Positions 18,893-27,875 of a DNA stretch of 43,423 nt are shown here, one piece after another. The stretch is from Chloroflexota bacterium (GTDB lineage Bacteria > Chloroflexota > Dehalococcoidia > Dehalococcoidales > JACPPQ01). The notes under the pieces are model-generated. The model saw only the letters and a list, made by a program, of their open reading frames with translations. It did no database searches and had not been told where the DNA came from. The stretch is taken from positions 1-43,423 of the forward strand of contig JACPPQ010000017.1 of assembly GCA_016190925.1 (NCBI GenBank), in the 5' to 3' direction. How positions within the stretch are numbered: the first letter of the stretch is position 1; each line of letters starts with the position of its first letter. Both the position numbers and the translations under genes were made by a program.

Positions 18893-20548
18893 TTAGCTCT
18901 CCCATCCCCACCCCGAGATTCTTCGCCCGCCCGAGGCGGACCGGCTGTCCAACACGGTAGATTCCTCAGGCAGAGGGATAGGCAGGGTAAAAATAAACCT
19001 CGAACCCTCGCCACGTTCGCCCTCCGTCCAGATTCGACCGCCGTGGGCCTCGAGAATGGTCTTGCAAATATAAAGCCCGAGTCCCATGCCGGGTGTAGAC
19101 TTCCGGCTGCTGTCTGCCACGCGGTAAAACCGCTCAAAAAGTTTCTCCCTGTCTTGCAGCGAAATGCCAATTCCCTCATCAGCAATGGTCACCTGAATAT
19201 CGTTGTCCAGGACTTTTCCGGTGATGTTGATTGTTCCGCCGCGGGGTGAGAATTTTACGGCATTGTCCACCAGATTGGTCAATACTTCTTCTATCTTTTC
19301 AGGGTCGGCAAGAATGCCGGGAAAGTCCGGCGGGAAATCACTCTCAAATTTATGAATCTCCGTATTCCTGGCCAACCTTCTGACCACCTTCACCACTTCA
19401 CCGGGTAAATTAACCGACATCATATTCAACGGGAGAGACCTGGCCTCAAGTTGAGATGTATAAAGCAGCTTGGCGACCAGCTTGCTCAAGCGGTCGCTTT
19501 CCTCCTCGATGGCCTGCAACTTGTCCCGAATGGTCTGAGGGCTCCACTCGGCATCAGGCCGGGCGAGGGTGCTGGCATATGCCTTGATAATGGAAATGGG
19601 GGTCTGTAGCTCATGAGAGACGCCGGCAAGCAACATGGACCTCACGTTGTCAATCTGCCTCAGTGTGCCGATGTCACGCACGTTTACCACAGTGGTAGAA
19701 GGCTGCCTGGGAGAAGGGAGGGAGTAACTCATGCTTACGTCAACCTTCTGAGAATCTTTCCCGGTGATAGCTCCCCTTTGATAATAGACCCCGCTGACAC
19801 CCCTGGCGATGGGGCACTTCCTCCGGCAAAGTTCCCTTCCCTGGTTATCAACGAGATTCAGGACTCTGAAACAGTAGTCCCCGATAGCCTCGCTCCTCTT
19901 CCAGCCGGTGAGGCGTTCCATGCCGGCGTTGAAGGTAAGGATGCGCAGCTTCGAGTCGATGGTCATAATTCCATCGGCGCTATGTTCCACGATTGATTCC
20001 GTCTTATGATGCTCTTCCGCAAGCTGCGAAGCAAGGCGAACGTTCTCCAGGGACATGACAGCCTGCCCGGCAAAGGCGGAGAGCACCCTTCTGTCGCTGG
20101 CGGTGAACTGCTTTGCTGAAGATGGACGCAATATGTACATCAACCCGATGGTCTTATCATCAGCAAAGAGCGGTGCGGCAATAACAGGGTCGAAAACCTG
20201 GTGTCCCCCCACCGGGTTACGCAGTCCCTGCGCGATGCGCGAAATCCGACCAAAACCGTTTCTTCCGGCACCTAAATCCGGGATAGCCTTTTCCAGCATG
20301 GGACGCAGCTTCCTGGCAATCATGGAATCCAGGCCGTAAGTTGCCTCGGTGACAAAGCGTTCCCTGTCGCTTTTCCACAGCGCGATGACTCCCGCCGTTC
20401 CATCCAATGACTGCACTGCTGTAGCAAGGACGGGAACCAGCCTATCCTTGAAAGGCGCCTTTCCGGCGACTATGAATTCCGCTCTCTCACTTTTACTGGG
20501 ATTGTTGTTTTTCACGTTTGCTATCTCAACTCTGTAACGTTTGAGCAA
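18893..20548 (-). CDS. GAF-PAS sensor histidine kinase
   Basis: 551 aa; GVSHELQTPISIIKAYAS H-box, NLVDNAVKFSPRGG N-box, GMGLGLYICKTILEAHGG; the start is probably the GTG near 20515 (VKNNNPSKSERAEF). Confidence 0.93.
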   Translation of the reverse strand: MLKRYRVEIANVKNNNPSKSERAEFIVAGKAPFKDRLVPVLATAVQSLDGTAGVIALWKSDRERFVTEATYGLDSMIARKLRPMLEKAIPDLGAGRNGFGRISRIAQGLRNPVGGHQVFDPVIAAPLFADDKTIGLMYILRPSSAKQFTASDRRVLSAFAGQAVMSLENVRLASQLAEEHHKTESIVEHSADGIMTIDSKLRILTFNAGMERLTGWKRSEAIGDYCFRVLNLVDNQGRELCRRKCPIARGVSGVYYQRGAITGKDSQKVDVSMSYSLPSPRQPSTTVVNVRDIGTLRQIDNVRSMLLAGVSHELQTPISIIKAYASTLARPDAEWSPQTIRDKLQAIEEESDRLSKLVAKLLYTSQLEARSLPLNMMSVNLPGEVVKVVRRLARNTEIHKFESDFPPDFPGILADPEKIEEVLTNLVDNAVKFSPRGGTINITGKVLDNDIQVTIADEGIGISLQDREKLFERFYRVADSSRKSTPGMGLGLYICKTILEAHGGRIWTEGERGEGSRFIFTLPIPLPEESTVLDSRSASGGRRISGWGWES

Positions 20549-20609
20549 TATTCTAATGTAAATCTAAGGGACTTCAAGTGTACTTCTAAGCAACTTCTAT
20601 GGCTATTCT
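20544..20609 (-). promoter_or_regulatory. Array of six phased 11-bp direct repeats upstream of the sensor kinase operon
   Basis: Minus strand: AGAATAGCCAT|AGAAGTTGCTT|AGAAGTACACT|TGAAGTCCCTT|AGATTTACATT|AGAATATTGCT; G2, A3 and T11 invariant. Confidence 0.75.
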
Positions 20610-20670
20610 AGCATAATCCGACTAAACTATTACAAAGGGCGCAAAGAGTCCGAGCGCAACTTGTAAACAA

Positions 20671-21459
20671 ATGAGCATTATCAACAAGACAGAAGTAGAT
20701 ATCCGCAGCTTCAGTATAAATGCCTGGGCGCGCCTGTGCACCAGTTTGACCAGTAAACTTGGCGGGAGATACGCCTCCGCGCTGGGCATTAACCTTGCCA
20801 GCATGGAGGCGGACGAGATATTCAAATGGTTCCTGGCATCGATTCTCTTCGGCGCCAGAATCAGCGAGGCCGTGGCCATAAGGACCTACGGCGAGTTCAA
20901 GCAGGCTGGCGTCCTCTGCCCGGAGGCGGTGCTGGATACAGGCTGGGACGGGCTGGTGAGCATCCTGGATAGGGGCGGCTACGCAAGATACGACTTTAGG
21001 ACCGCCACCAAGCTGCTGGACGTGACAGGAACGCTCAGGGAGAAGTATGCCGGAGACCTTAATCGATTGCACTTTTTCGCACAGGATGAGAGAGACCTGG
21101 AAAAGAAACTAAAGAGACTGGGAAAGGGAATCGGACCGGTCACAGTGCGCATCTTTCTAAGAGAGCTGCGAAATATATGGGAAAAGGCCGAACCGCCGCT
21201 ATCGGATGCTGCCCTTTTTGCTTCCCGGATGCTGGGACTTACCAGGACAACGGATGCCGCACTGGCCCTGGAAGAGATGAGGGAGATGTGGGAAGAAAGC
21301 GAGCCTGCCAGGGCAGGATTCCCTGACCTCGAGGCCGCCCTGGTAAAGCTCGGCAAGAACTTCTGCTTGAAGAATAAATGCCGCCTATGTGTGGTAAAAC
21401 GTGAGTGCCAGAGTTCAAACTGTCGGAAGGAACTGTCTGAAATAGCAGGGTCTTTATAA
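20671..21459 (+). CDS. HhH-GPD (endonuclease III superfamily) DNA glycosylase-like protein with C-terminal Cys cluster
   Basis: 262 aa; LGKGIGPVTVRIFLRELR HhH, LSDAALFASRMLGL, and CLKNKCRLCVVKREC. Confidence 0.72.
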   Translation: MSIINKTEVDIRSFSINAWARLCTSLTSKLGGRYASALGINLASMEADEIFKWFLASILFGARISEAVAIRTYGEFKQAGVLCPEAVLDTGWDGLVSILDRGGYARYDFRTATKLLDVTGTLREKYAGDLNRLHFFAQDERDLEKKLKRLGKGIGPVTVRIFLRELRNIWEKAEPPLSDAALFASRMLGLTRTTDAALALEEMREMWEESEPARAGFPDLEAALVKLGKNFCLKNKCRLCVVKRECQSSNCRKELSEIAGSL

Positions 21460-21528
21460 AACAAAAATCATCCGCCTCAGGCGGACAAAACCACAACTCA
21501 AAACTTGGGGATTAAAAAGGAGATTAAC

Positions 21529-21840
21529 ATGGCAGATATAGTTATTCTAACCCAGAACGAAATACAGCAAAAGATAGAAACGCTGAAGGAACCGGGAAGC
21601 ACGGTATTCTTCTATCTTGGCGCCGGTCCTTCAGGCGGCGGCCCTCTGGGGCGGGGGGCTGCCGTGGTGGAGCTTAACCCGGGCTATCCTGCCAAGAAAC
21701 AAAAGAAATACAACATCTACACCGCCGCTGTGGAAGGCACGGAGACCACGGGCAAGGGGCAGAAGCTGTGGGACTCCGACAAGACAAAGGACATAGCAAA
21801 ATGGATTAAGGAGAGACATTACCTGCCTTCCTCTAAGTAA
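21529..21840 (+). CDS. Hypothetical protein, about 103 aa
   Basis: ATG at 21529 preceded by aaaaaggag; MADIVILTQNEIQQKIETLKEPGSTVFFYLGAGPSGGGPLGRGAAVVEL. Confidence 0.72.
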   Translation: MADIVILTQNEIQQKIETLKEPGSTVFFYLGAGPSGGGPLGRGAAVVELNPGYPAKKQKKYNIYTAAVEGTETTGKGQKLWDSDKTKDIAKWIKERHYLPSSK

Positions 21841-21919
21841 AGATGCTTCCTGCATACGTCTCTCAAGAGTGTAGTGACCGTAGTCGATTTTTACAAGACC
21901 GTAACATTAACGAAACATC

Positions 21920-21944
21920 ATTGTAACGAATTTCGTATTACAAT
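21920..21944. promoter_or_regulatory. Operator-like interrupted palindrome
   Basis: ATTGTAACGAATTTCGTATTACAAT; outer ATTGTAA/TTACAAT and inner CGAA/TTCG arms. Confidence 0.45.
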
Positions 21945-22060
21945 AATACAGTTGATTGAGCATTTGGAAAAAACAGGTGAATGGCAAAGCAAGAAAACAC
22001 CGGAGCCATCGCCTGATAAGATAATTCAAGACCGGTGAATCTAAGAACCGAGATGAGGGG

Positions 22061-22237
22061 ATGACTAACAACAGATTTCTTAAAAAACCCTGCCCAAAGT
22101 GTGGGGGCAACATTTACCTGACCGACGACAGCTACGGGTCATACGAGCTATGCCTTCAGTGCGGCTACACTCGCGACCTGGAAGTTGTCACTAAGGAAAA
22201 GCAGTCCCCTGAGACAGCGTCAGCACGAAACTCGTAA
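22061..22237 (+). CDS. 58-aa zinc-ribbon protein (below the ORF track length cutoff)
   Basis: MTNNRFLKKPCPKCGGNIYLTDDSYGSYELCLQCGYTRDLEVVTKEKQSPETASARNS; CPKCGG...CLQCGY; gagggg upstream. Confidence 0.72.
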   Translation: MTNNRFLKKPCPKCGGNIYLTDDSYGSYELCLQCGYTRDLEVVTKEKQSPETASARNS

Positions 22238-22600
22238 CAACGAGTAACAGGCAGGCGGCAGCCTTCAAAAGACCGGGGTAGAAAAACAGCGTAGAAACAT
22301 TTCACTGAAATGACGCACACGAATATCACCACCGATAACAACTTTGTGCTCCTCTCTTTTGAAGGGCCAGCCTATATCCCCTGGCCGATTGGCTGGGGGT
22401 AAGGGTGACCAACCTTTCCTGACTCTGGCACAGATGGGCTTTCCGGTCCATTCTTCCGACCCGAAAGAAATCGTGGAATCCTGGAGTACCTCCAGACCAA
22501 TCCGGCGGAAGAACAAAGAATCCGCCGAGACGCCAGAGAGACAGCCATTGAGATTGCTTCGTGCTTCGCCCTCGCAAAGACAGCATCTTAACAGGAGCCT

Positions 22601-22700
22601 CCCGCGAAACGCGCCAGTTTTTCATACTGTAAAGCTAATCTGCCCCACCCTGATATGCTTCGTCCGCCTGAGGCGGACTTCAGCATGACAGTTTCGCGGG
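22601..22700. repeat. 100-bp unit bounded by CCCGCGAAAC / GTTTCGCGGG inverted repeats
   Basis: Arms 22601-22610 and 22691-22700 are perfect inverted repeats; same boundaries at 6405-6524. Confidence 0.65.
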
Positions 22701-22753
22701 TGCCTATCTTACAATCATTCGCAGTTTTTCTCCGCACGCTGTATAATGGACTA

Positions 22754-23326
22754 ATGTTAAACATTTTTGCGAAAAGAGGTACAAAGTTGGAAAAAAGTGA
22801 AAGGGTAATGATATTTATCGACGGCAGCAATCTTTATCATTCCCTCAAAGCCCTATTCCACAGGACCGACATAGACATCGGCAAATTCTGTAACAAACTG
22901 CTGGAAAAGCGCCCGCTGGTGAGAATCTATTATTACAATGCCAGAGTAGGAATAAAAGAAGAGCCGGAGCGCTACCGAGACCAGGCGAAGTTCTTCAACA
23001 GCGTGGCGCAAATACCCTATCTCGAGCTGCGGTTGGGGCACCTGGTCTATAATCACTGGCCAAATGTCCCGCCCCTGGAAAAGGGCGTGGATGTACAGCT
23101 TGCCACTGACATGATAACCCACAGCTACAAGAACAACTACGATACCGCCGTCCTGGTAGCCGGCGATAACGACTTCGTTGGCGCGGTCCAGGCTGTGAAA
23201 GATGTCGGTAAACACGTAGAGATAGCGCTTTTCGGCAAGGAAAGTAGCTCCATGCAGTTGCGCAGGGTGGCCGACAAGATAATCGCCGTCAACGCTCGCT
23301 TCATGAAGGGCTGCTGGAAGAACTAG
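22754..23326 (+). CDS. NYN domain (LabA/DUF88-like) protein, putative RNase
   Basis: VMIFIDGSNLYHSLK, DVQLATDMITHSYKNNYDTAVLVAGDNDFVGAVQAVKDVGKHVEIALFGKE. Start ATG 22754 or TTG 22787; upstream part of the listed ORF is dispersed repeat. Confidence 0.88.
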   Translation: MLNIFAKRGTKLEKSERVMIFIDGSNLYHSLKALFHRTDIDIGKFCNKLLEKRPLVRIYYYNARVGIKEEPERYRDQAKFFNSVAQIPYLELRLGHLVYNHWPNVPPLEKGVDVQLATDMITHSYKNNYDTAVLVAGDNDFVGAVQAVKDVGKHVEIALFGKESSSMQLRRVADKIIAVNARFMKGCWKN

Positions 23327-23338
23327 CAGGCATCTTAC

Positions 23339-24964
23339 ATGGACCGGGATAGCATCAATGAAGCCCGCGAGCGTCTCTCCGGAGAACAGGGCACAATCAT
23401 CAAGGACTGGGGCGGCAGAATTCCTTTTGCCCTGGTCTACCCCAATTCCTATTATGTCGGAATGTCCAACCTCGGTGTCCACGCCATCTACGGCTTCCTT
23501 AACAGCTATGTCGCAGCGCTGTGCGAAAGAGTCTTCTGGGAGAAGTCCAATGCAGAAACCGGGCAGATGCCGGTCTCTATCGAATCCCAGAGACCGCTCA
23601 CGGATTTTGCCGTCCTGGCCTTCTCCATCAGCTATGAGCTCGATTATTTCAACGTAGCGCGAATCCTTAAAGCCAGCGGCATCCCGCTTTACGCCGCTGA
23701 CCGCGATGAGCGCTATCCCCTGGTCATTGCCGGAGGCCCGTGCATCACGGCAAATCCTGCGCCGCTTTCCCCTTTCTTCGATTGCTTCGGCATTGGAGAA
23801 GCAGAGACGCTCCTGCCCTCTATGCTGCCGTTGATTTCCAAAGGACTAGGCGGCAACCGTAGCGATTTCCTTAAATCGCTTGCGGCGCTCCCCGGAATCT
23901 ATGTGCCGCACTACTCAGGCACGCAGGTAAAGCGACAGTGGGTGCATAACCTCGATGATTTCCCAGTGGGGTCGACGGTCTTTCCACCGAAGGATGAAAC
24001 CGAGCTCGGCGACCTTTATCTCATGGAGGTGCAACGGGGCTGCAACTGGCACTGCCGTTTCTGCCTGGTGAGCAACGCCTTCTGCCCCATGCGCTACCGT
24101 TCGCTGGACAATCTTTTGACGCAAGCCGAGCGAGGACTGAGGTACCACAAGCGCATCGGCCTAGTCGGGCCGGCGGTCTCCGACCATCCTCAAATAAACG
24201 AGCTGCTATCAGGGCTGTCTCATATGGGGGCGGGTATTTCCATCAGCTCTCTGCGTGTCAAACCTATTTTGCCCGTAGTGCTGGGGGAGCTTGTCAGGGG
24301 CGGAGCTCGGACTGTCGTTCTCGCGCCGGAAGCAGGTTCCCAGCGCCTGCGCAGAGTACTCAGAAAAGGCATCTCCGAAGCGGACATTCTGGAAGCGGTG
24401 GGCAAGGTCTCGGAGCAGAACATCCAGCAGCTAAAGCTCTACTTCATGTTCGGCCTGCCCACTGAGACGGATGAAGACGTGGAGGAAATTATCAAGCTGA
24501 CCCTCCGCTGCAAAGACATTCTTGATAGAAAACGCAGGGGCTGCCGGCTCACCCTCAATATCGCGCCTTTCGTGCCCAAAGCAGGAACGCCGTTCCAGTG
24601 GCTTCCGATGGAACATCCGGACACGCTGAACCGGCGGCTATCCTTGTTGAAACGCGGCCTTATGCCGAAGGGAATCAAAATCAAGAGCGAAAGCCCATTC
24701 TGGAGCGAGGTGCAGGCAGTTCTTGCCCGAGGAGACGCTCGAACAGCGAAAGTCCTTGCCGCCATCGAGGAGATTTCGTTAGCCGGCTGGCGCAGGGCAG
24801 TGGACGCTTGCCGACTGGACTCCGACTATTTAGCCCATCAGGAGTGGGACATCGGCGGGGAATTGCCGTGGGACATGCTTGACCTCGGGACCGGTCCCGG
24901 TTTCCTCGAAAAAGAGATGAAGAGGGCGCTGACGACAACACGGACTGACGCCCAAAAAGAATAG
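23339..24964 (+). CDS. Radical SAM protein with N-terminal B12-binding-like region
   Basis: 541 aa; VQRGCNWHCRFCLVSNAF (CxxxCxxC), VLAPEAGSQRLRRVLRKGI, LYFMFGLPTETDEDVEEI. Confidence 0.9.
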   Translation: MDRDSINEARERLSGEQGTIIKDWGGRIPFALVYPNSYYVGMSNLGVHAIYGFLNSYVAALCERVFWEKSNAETGQMPVSIESQRPLTDFAVLAFSISYELDYFNVARILKASGIPLYAADRDERYPLVIAGGPCITANPAPLSPFFDCFGIGEAETLLPSMLPLISKGLGGNRSDFLKSLAALPGIYVPHYSGTQVKRQWVHNLDDFPVGSTVFPPKDETELGDLYLMEVQRGCNWHCRFCLVSNAFCPMRYRSLDNLLTQAERGLRYHKRIGLVGPAVSDHPQINELLSGLSHMGAGISISSLRVKPILPVVLGELVRGGARTVVLAPEAGSQRLRRVLRKGISEADILEAVGKVSEQNIQQLKLYFMFGLPTETDEDVEEIIKLTLRCKDILDRKRRGCRLTLNIAPFVPKAGTPFQWLPMEHPDTLNRRLSLLKRGLMPKGIKIKSESPFWSEVQAVLARGDARTAKVLAAIEEISLAGWRRAVDACRLDSDYLAHQEWDIGGELPWDMLDLGTGPGFLEKEMKRALTTTRTDAQKE

Positions 24965-25018
24965 CGCCCGATAGGAACCTACCAGGCGCTAGTGCTTATT
25001 ATCTCAACAATACTCTCT

Positions 25019-27766
25019 TTAGCGAGGTGTCAGGATGCTCAAACCGAGGCTGATAACTACTGCAGCAAACACTGATGCCATGACCACCACACCAGCAAAC
25101 ACAATAAACTCCCAAGAAGAAAGAATCTTCCTCAGCAGGGCTCTCGGAAGGGCTTCCCCGGCTACCTTTCCCGCTTCCTGGGCTGCCTTGATAGCTGCCG
25201 CCGCTGCTTCCTGAGCTTGCCTCGCCAGAGCACTTGCCGCTTCGGCTGCCCGTGCCGCATCAGCCGCCGCCGCCCTGGATGTCCTCATTGCCGCTTCAGC
25301 AGCCTCTCTGGCTTTGTTACTGGCTTCCTCGGCTTTTCTGGCAGATTCCTGCGCTGCCCTGGAAGCTGCTTCGGCAGCCTTCCGGGATTCTTCAGCGGCC
25401 GCTTTTGCCGCCGCCTCAGCGGCTTCTCCGGCTTTGGCACTCGCTTCCGCGGCTGCTTTTGCTGCTGCCTCGGCTTTGCGCGCTGCCTCTTCAGCCGCCG
25501 CTTTTGCCATCTTCATCGCCGCCTCAGCAGACGCCTTAGCCGCAAGACTCGCTTCCTCGGCTTTCTTTGCCGCTTCCTCCGCTACTTTAGCAGCCGCCGC
25601 TCCGGCCGCCTGGGCTTGTTCACCAGCTAATTTTGCGGCTGCTTCGGCCGCCTCTCTGGCAGCCATGCCGGCTGCTTCGGCTCTCGCTGCTGCCTCCTGT
25701 GCTGACTTGGCAGCTGCTGCTCCAGCCTTCCGTGCTTCTTCAGCGGCCGCTTTTGCCGCCGCCTCAGCGGCTTCCTTAGCGGCAAGGCCTGCTTCCTCGG
25801 CTCTTCTGGCAATTTCTTCAGCCGCGAGCTTGAATACCTCGGCAGCAGCTTTGGCACCCTTATCGGCTGCCTCGGCTTTGCGCGCTGCCTCTTCAGACGA
25901 GGCTATTGCTGTTTTGGCCGTCTCTCCAGCTTTTCGCGCCGCCTCCTCAGACGACACTTTTGCTACTTTGGCTGTTTCTTCGGCTTTCCGAGCAGCCACT
26001 TCTGCTCTTCTGGCTGCTTCAGCAGCAGCTGCCTCGGCCGCCTTGATTGCAGCCTCAGCCGCTGCCTGGGCACGCTCTGCCGCCCCTTCAGCCCTGAGAC
26101 CGGCTTCTTCAGCTCGCTTTGCCGCCTCTTCACCCAAGGCTTTCATCGCAGCTTCAGTGGCTTCCCTCGCTTCCCTTGCCACCTCTTCAGCCCTGCGACC
26201 GGCTTCTTCGGCTCTCTGACCGGCTTCCCTCGCAGCCATCTCAGCCGACTGTTTAGCTTCCTCAGTTTTGGCGGCTGCCTCTTCACCGACTGTCTTCGCT
26301 GCAACTTCAGCAGCCTCTTTGGCAATCACCGAAGCCTTTGAGGCTGCAGCCGCCGCTGCTTCCGCCGCCCTGGCCATCTCCTCCGCCCGGCTTATCAGTT
26401 GGTGCAGGGTCCTGGAAGCCGCTTCAATGGCTTCATCACCAGCCACATCAGCTTGCTCAGCCTTCTTGCGAACCTTATCAGCTACCTTGAAACCGGCTTC
26501 TGCCGCGTCCCTGGCTTCCCTGCCCGCTTCGTCAACTCTATCAGCAATTGTTCCTGATACCGCAACAGCCGCTCCGGCAGCTTCATCTCCGGCTATCTCA
26601 GCTAACTCAGCTTTTCTACGGGTCTCTTCCGCCGCCTCAAAAGCGGCCGCAGCTGCCCTTTTTGCCTTTCTACCGGCATCCTCGGCCTGGGTAGCCGTCT
26701 CCGCAGTAGGCGTCCTGGTCACTTTTTCAATCGATGCCCTCGCTGCCTTTGCAGCCTCATCGGCTTCTTTTCCGGCGGCATTCGCCGCACTTATGGCGTC
26801 CTCAACAGACTGCCTGGCAAACCTGGCCTTTTCCTCAGCTCTTACCGCTGCTTCTTCCGCCGCTCTCGCGGCAGCCGCAGCCGCGGCTTTCGCAGCCAGG
26901 TCCACGTCTTCAGCCTTTCTGGAGGCTTCTTCAGCCGCCTCTCTGGCCAATCTTGCTGTTTCCTCAGCCCTTGCGGCTGCCTGTTCTGCTCTTTCAGCAG
27001 CTTCCTGGGCGGCCCTGGTGGCCGCATCAGCCGCTTCTCTGGCGGCAAGGCTGGCTTCTTCAGCTCTTCGTGCTGCTTCGTCTGCTGCGCCGGTAGCAGC
27101 CTCAGCCGCTGCTTCTGCCCTTCTCGCAGCTTCGGCAGCCGCTTCCTCAGCCGATTTCGCGGCGGCCTCAGCCGCTTCTCTGGCGGCAAGGCTGGCTTCC
27201 TCCGCTCTACGGGCTGCTTCCTGCGCCGCTTTGACCGCCGCCTCGCCAGCTTTTCTGGCCGCTTCAGCGGCGACCTCCGCCTTTCTGGCCGCTTCTTTCG
27301 ATGCTTTCGTTGCTGCTTCAGCCTCGGCAATAGCACTGGCACTGGCTGCCTCTGCTCTTCTGGCAGCCTCTTCAGCCGCCTTCTTGAATGCCTCAATGGC
27401 AGCTTTTGCTCCCTTATCGGCCGTCTCAGCTTTGCGCGTCGCTTCCTCGGCTGCGTGTCTCGCCACAGTGGCAGTCTGCTCCGCCTTAGCAGCCGCTTCG
27501 GCAGCCGCACGGGTAGCACTTTCGGCGGCTTTCTCCCCGGCTTCGCGCGCCTCTACGGCCCGCTCTGCCGCCTCATGGGAAGCCTTGGTGGCTTGCTGGG
27601 CCGCGCCTCTAGCCAGCCTTGCCGCTTCCTCCGCTCTCCTGGCTGCCTCAGCCGCCAACCTGATATTGTCATCCATTTCATCCAGGATTACAGGCAACGG
27701 CTTGGTCAAAATTTTGGCTGATTCAGGCTTCTTTTCCCCCGATGCCCCCACATTCTTGGTTACCAT
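25019..27766 (-). CDS. Very long Ala/Glu/Lys/Arg-rich helical repeat protein with C-terminal TM anchor
   Basis: 915 aa; many degenerate AARKAEEAAxxA units; C-terminal WEFIVFAGVVVMASVFAAVVISLGLSILTPR; RBS aaaggag upstream. Confidence 0.8.
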   Translation of the reverse strand: MVTKNVGASGEKKPESAKILTKPLPVILDEMDDNIRLAAEAARRAEEAARLARGAAQQATKASHEAAERAVEAREAGEKAAESATRAAAEAAAKAEQTATVARHAAEEATRKAETADKGAKAAIEAFKKAAEEAARRAEAASASAIAEAEAATKASKEAARKAEVAAEAARKAGEAAVKAAQEAARRAEEASLAAREAAEAAAKSAEEAAAEAARRAEAAAEAATGAADEAARRAEEASLAAREAADAATRAAQEAAERAEQAAARAEETARLAREAAEEASRKAEDVDLAAKAAAAAAARAAEEAAVRAEEKARFARQSVEDAISAANAAGKEADEAAKAARASIEKVTRTPTAETATQAEDAGRKAKRAAAAAFEAAEETRRKAELAEIAGDEAAGAAVAVSGTIADRVDEAGREARDAAEAGFKVADKVRKKAEQADVAGDEAIEAASRTLHQLISRAEEMARAAEAAAAAASKASVIAKEAAEVAAKTVGEEAAAKTEEAKQSAEMAAREAGQRAEEAGRRAEEVAREAREATEAAMKALGEEAAKRAEEAGLRAEGAAERAQAAAEAAIKAAEAAAAEAARRAEVAARKAEETAKVAKVSSEEAARKAGETAKTAIASSEEAARKAEAADKGAKAAAEVFKLAAEEIARRAEEAGLAAKEAAEAAAKAAAEEARKAGAAAAKSAQEAAARAEAAGMAAREAAEAAAKLAGEQAQAAGAAAAKVAEEAAKKAEEASLAAKASAEAAMKMAKAAAEEAARKAEAAAKAAAEASAKAGEAAEAAAKAAAEESRKAAEAASRAAQESARKAEEASNKAREAAEAAMRTSRAAAADAARAAEAASALARQAQEAAAAAIKAAQEAGKVAGEALPRALLRKILSSWEFIVFAGVVVMASVFAAVVISLGLSILTPR

Positions 27767-27875
27767 TTTGCTATGAAACTCCTTTTGTCCCTGTTAACTC
27801 GCAAAGCACAGGAACTAAAATAACTTGTCATGCGCCTGAGGCGCACTCACGAACGATGAAAATATTAACACGCCC

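Noticed and set aside
26268-27776. 502-aa and 301-aa plus-strand ORFs (Ala/Ser-rich) opposite the 915-aa gene
   Set aside because: Antisense to the Ala/Glu repeat gene; GC-rich GCN codons read as Ala/Ser on the other strand and suppress stops. No credible initiation context or domain.
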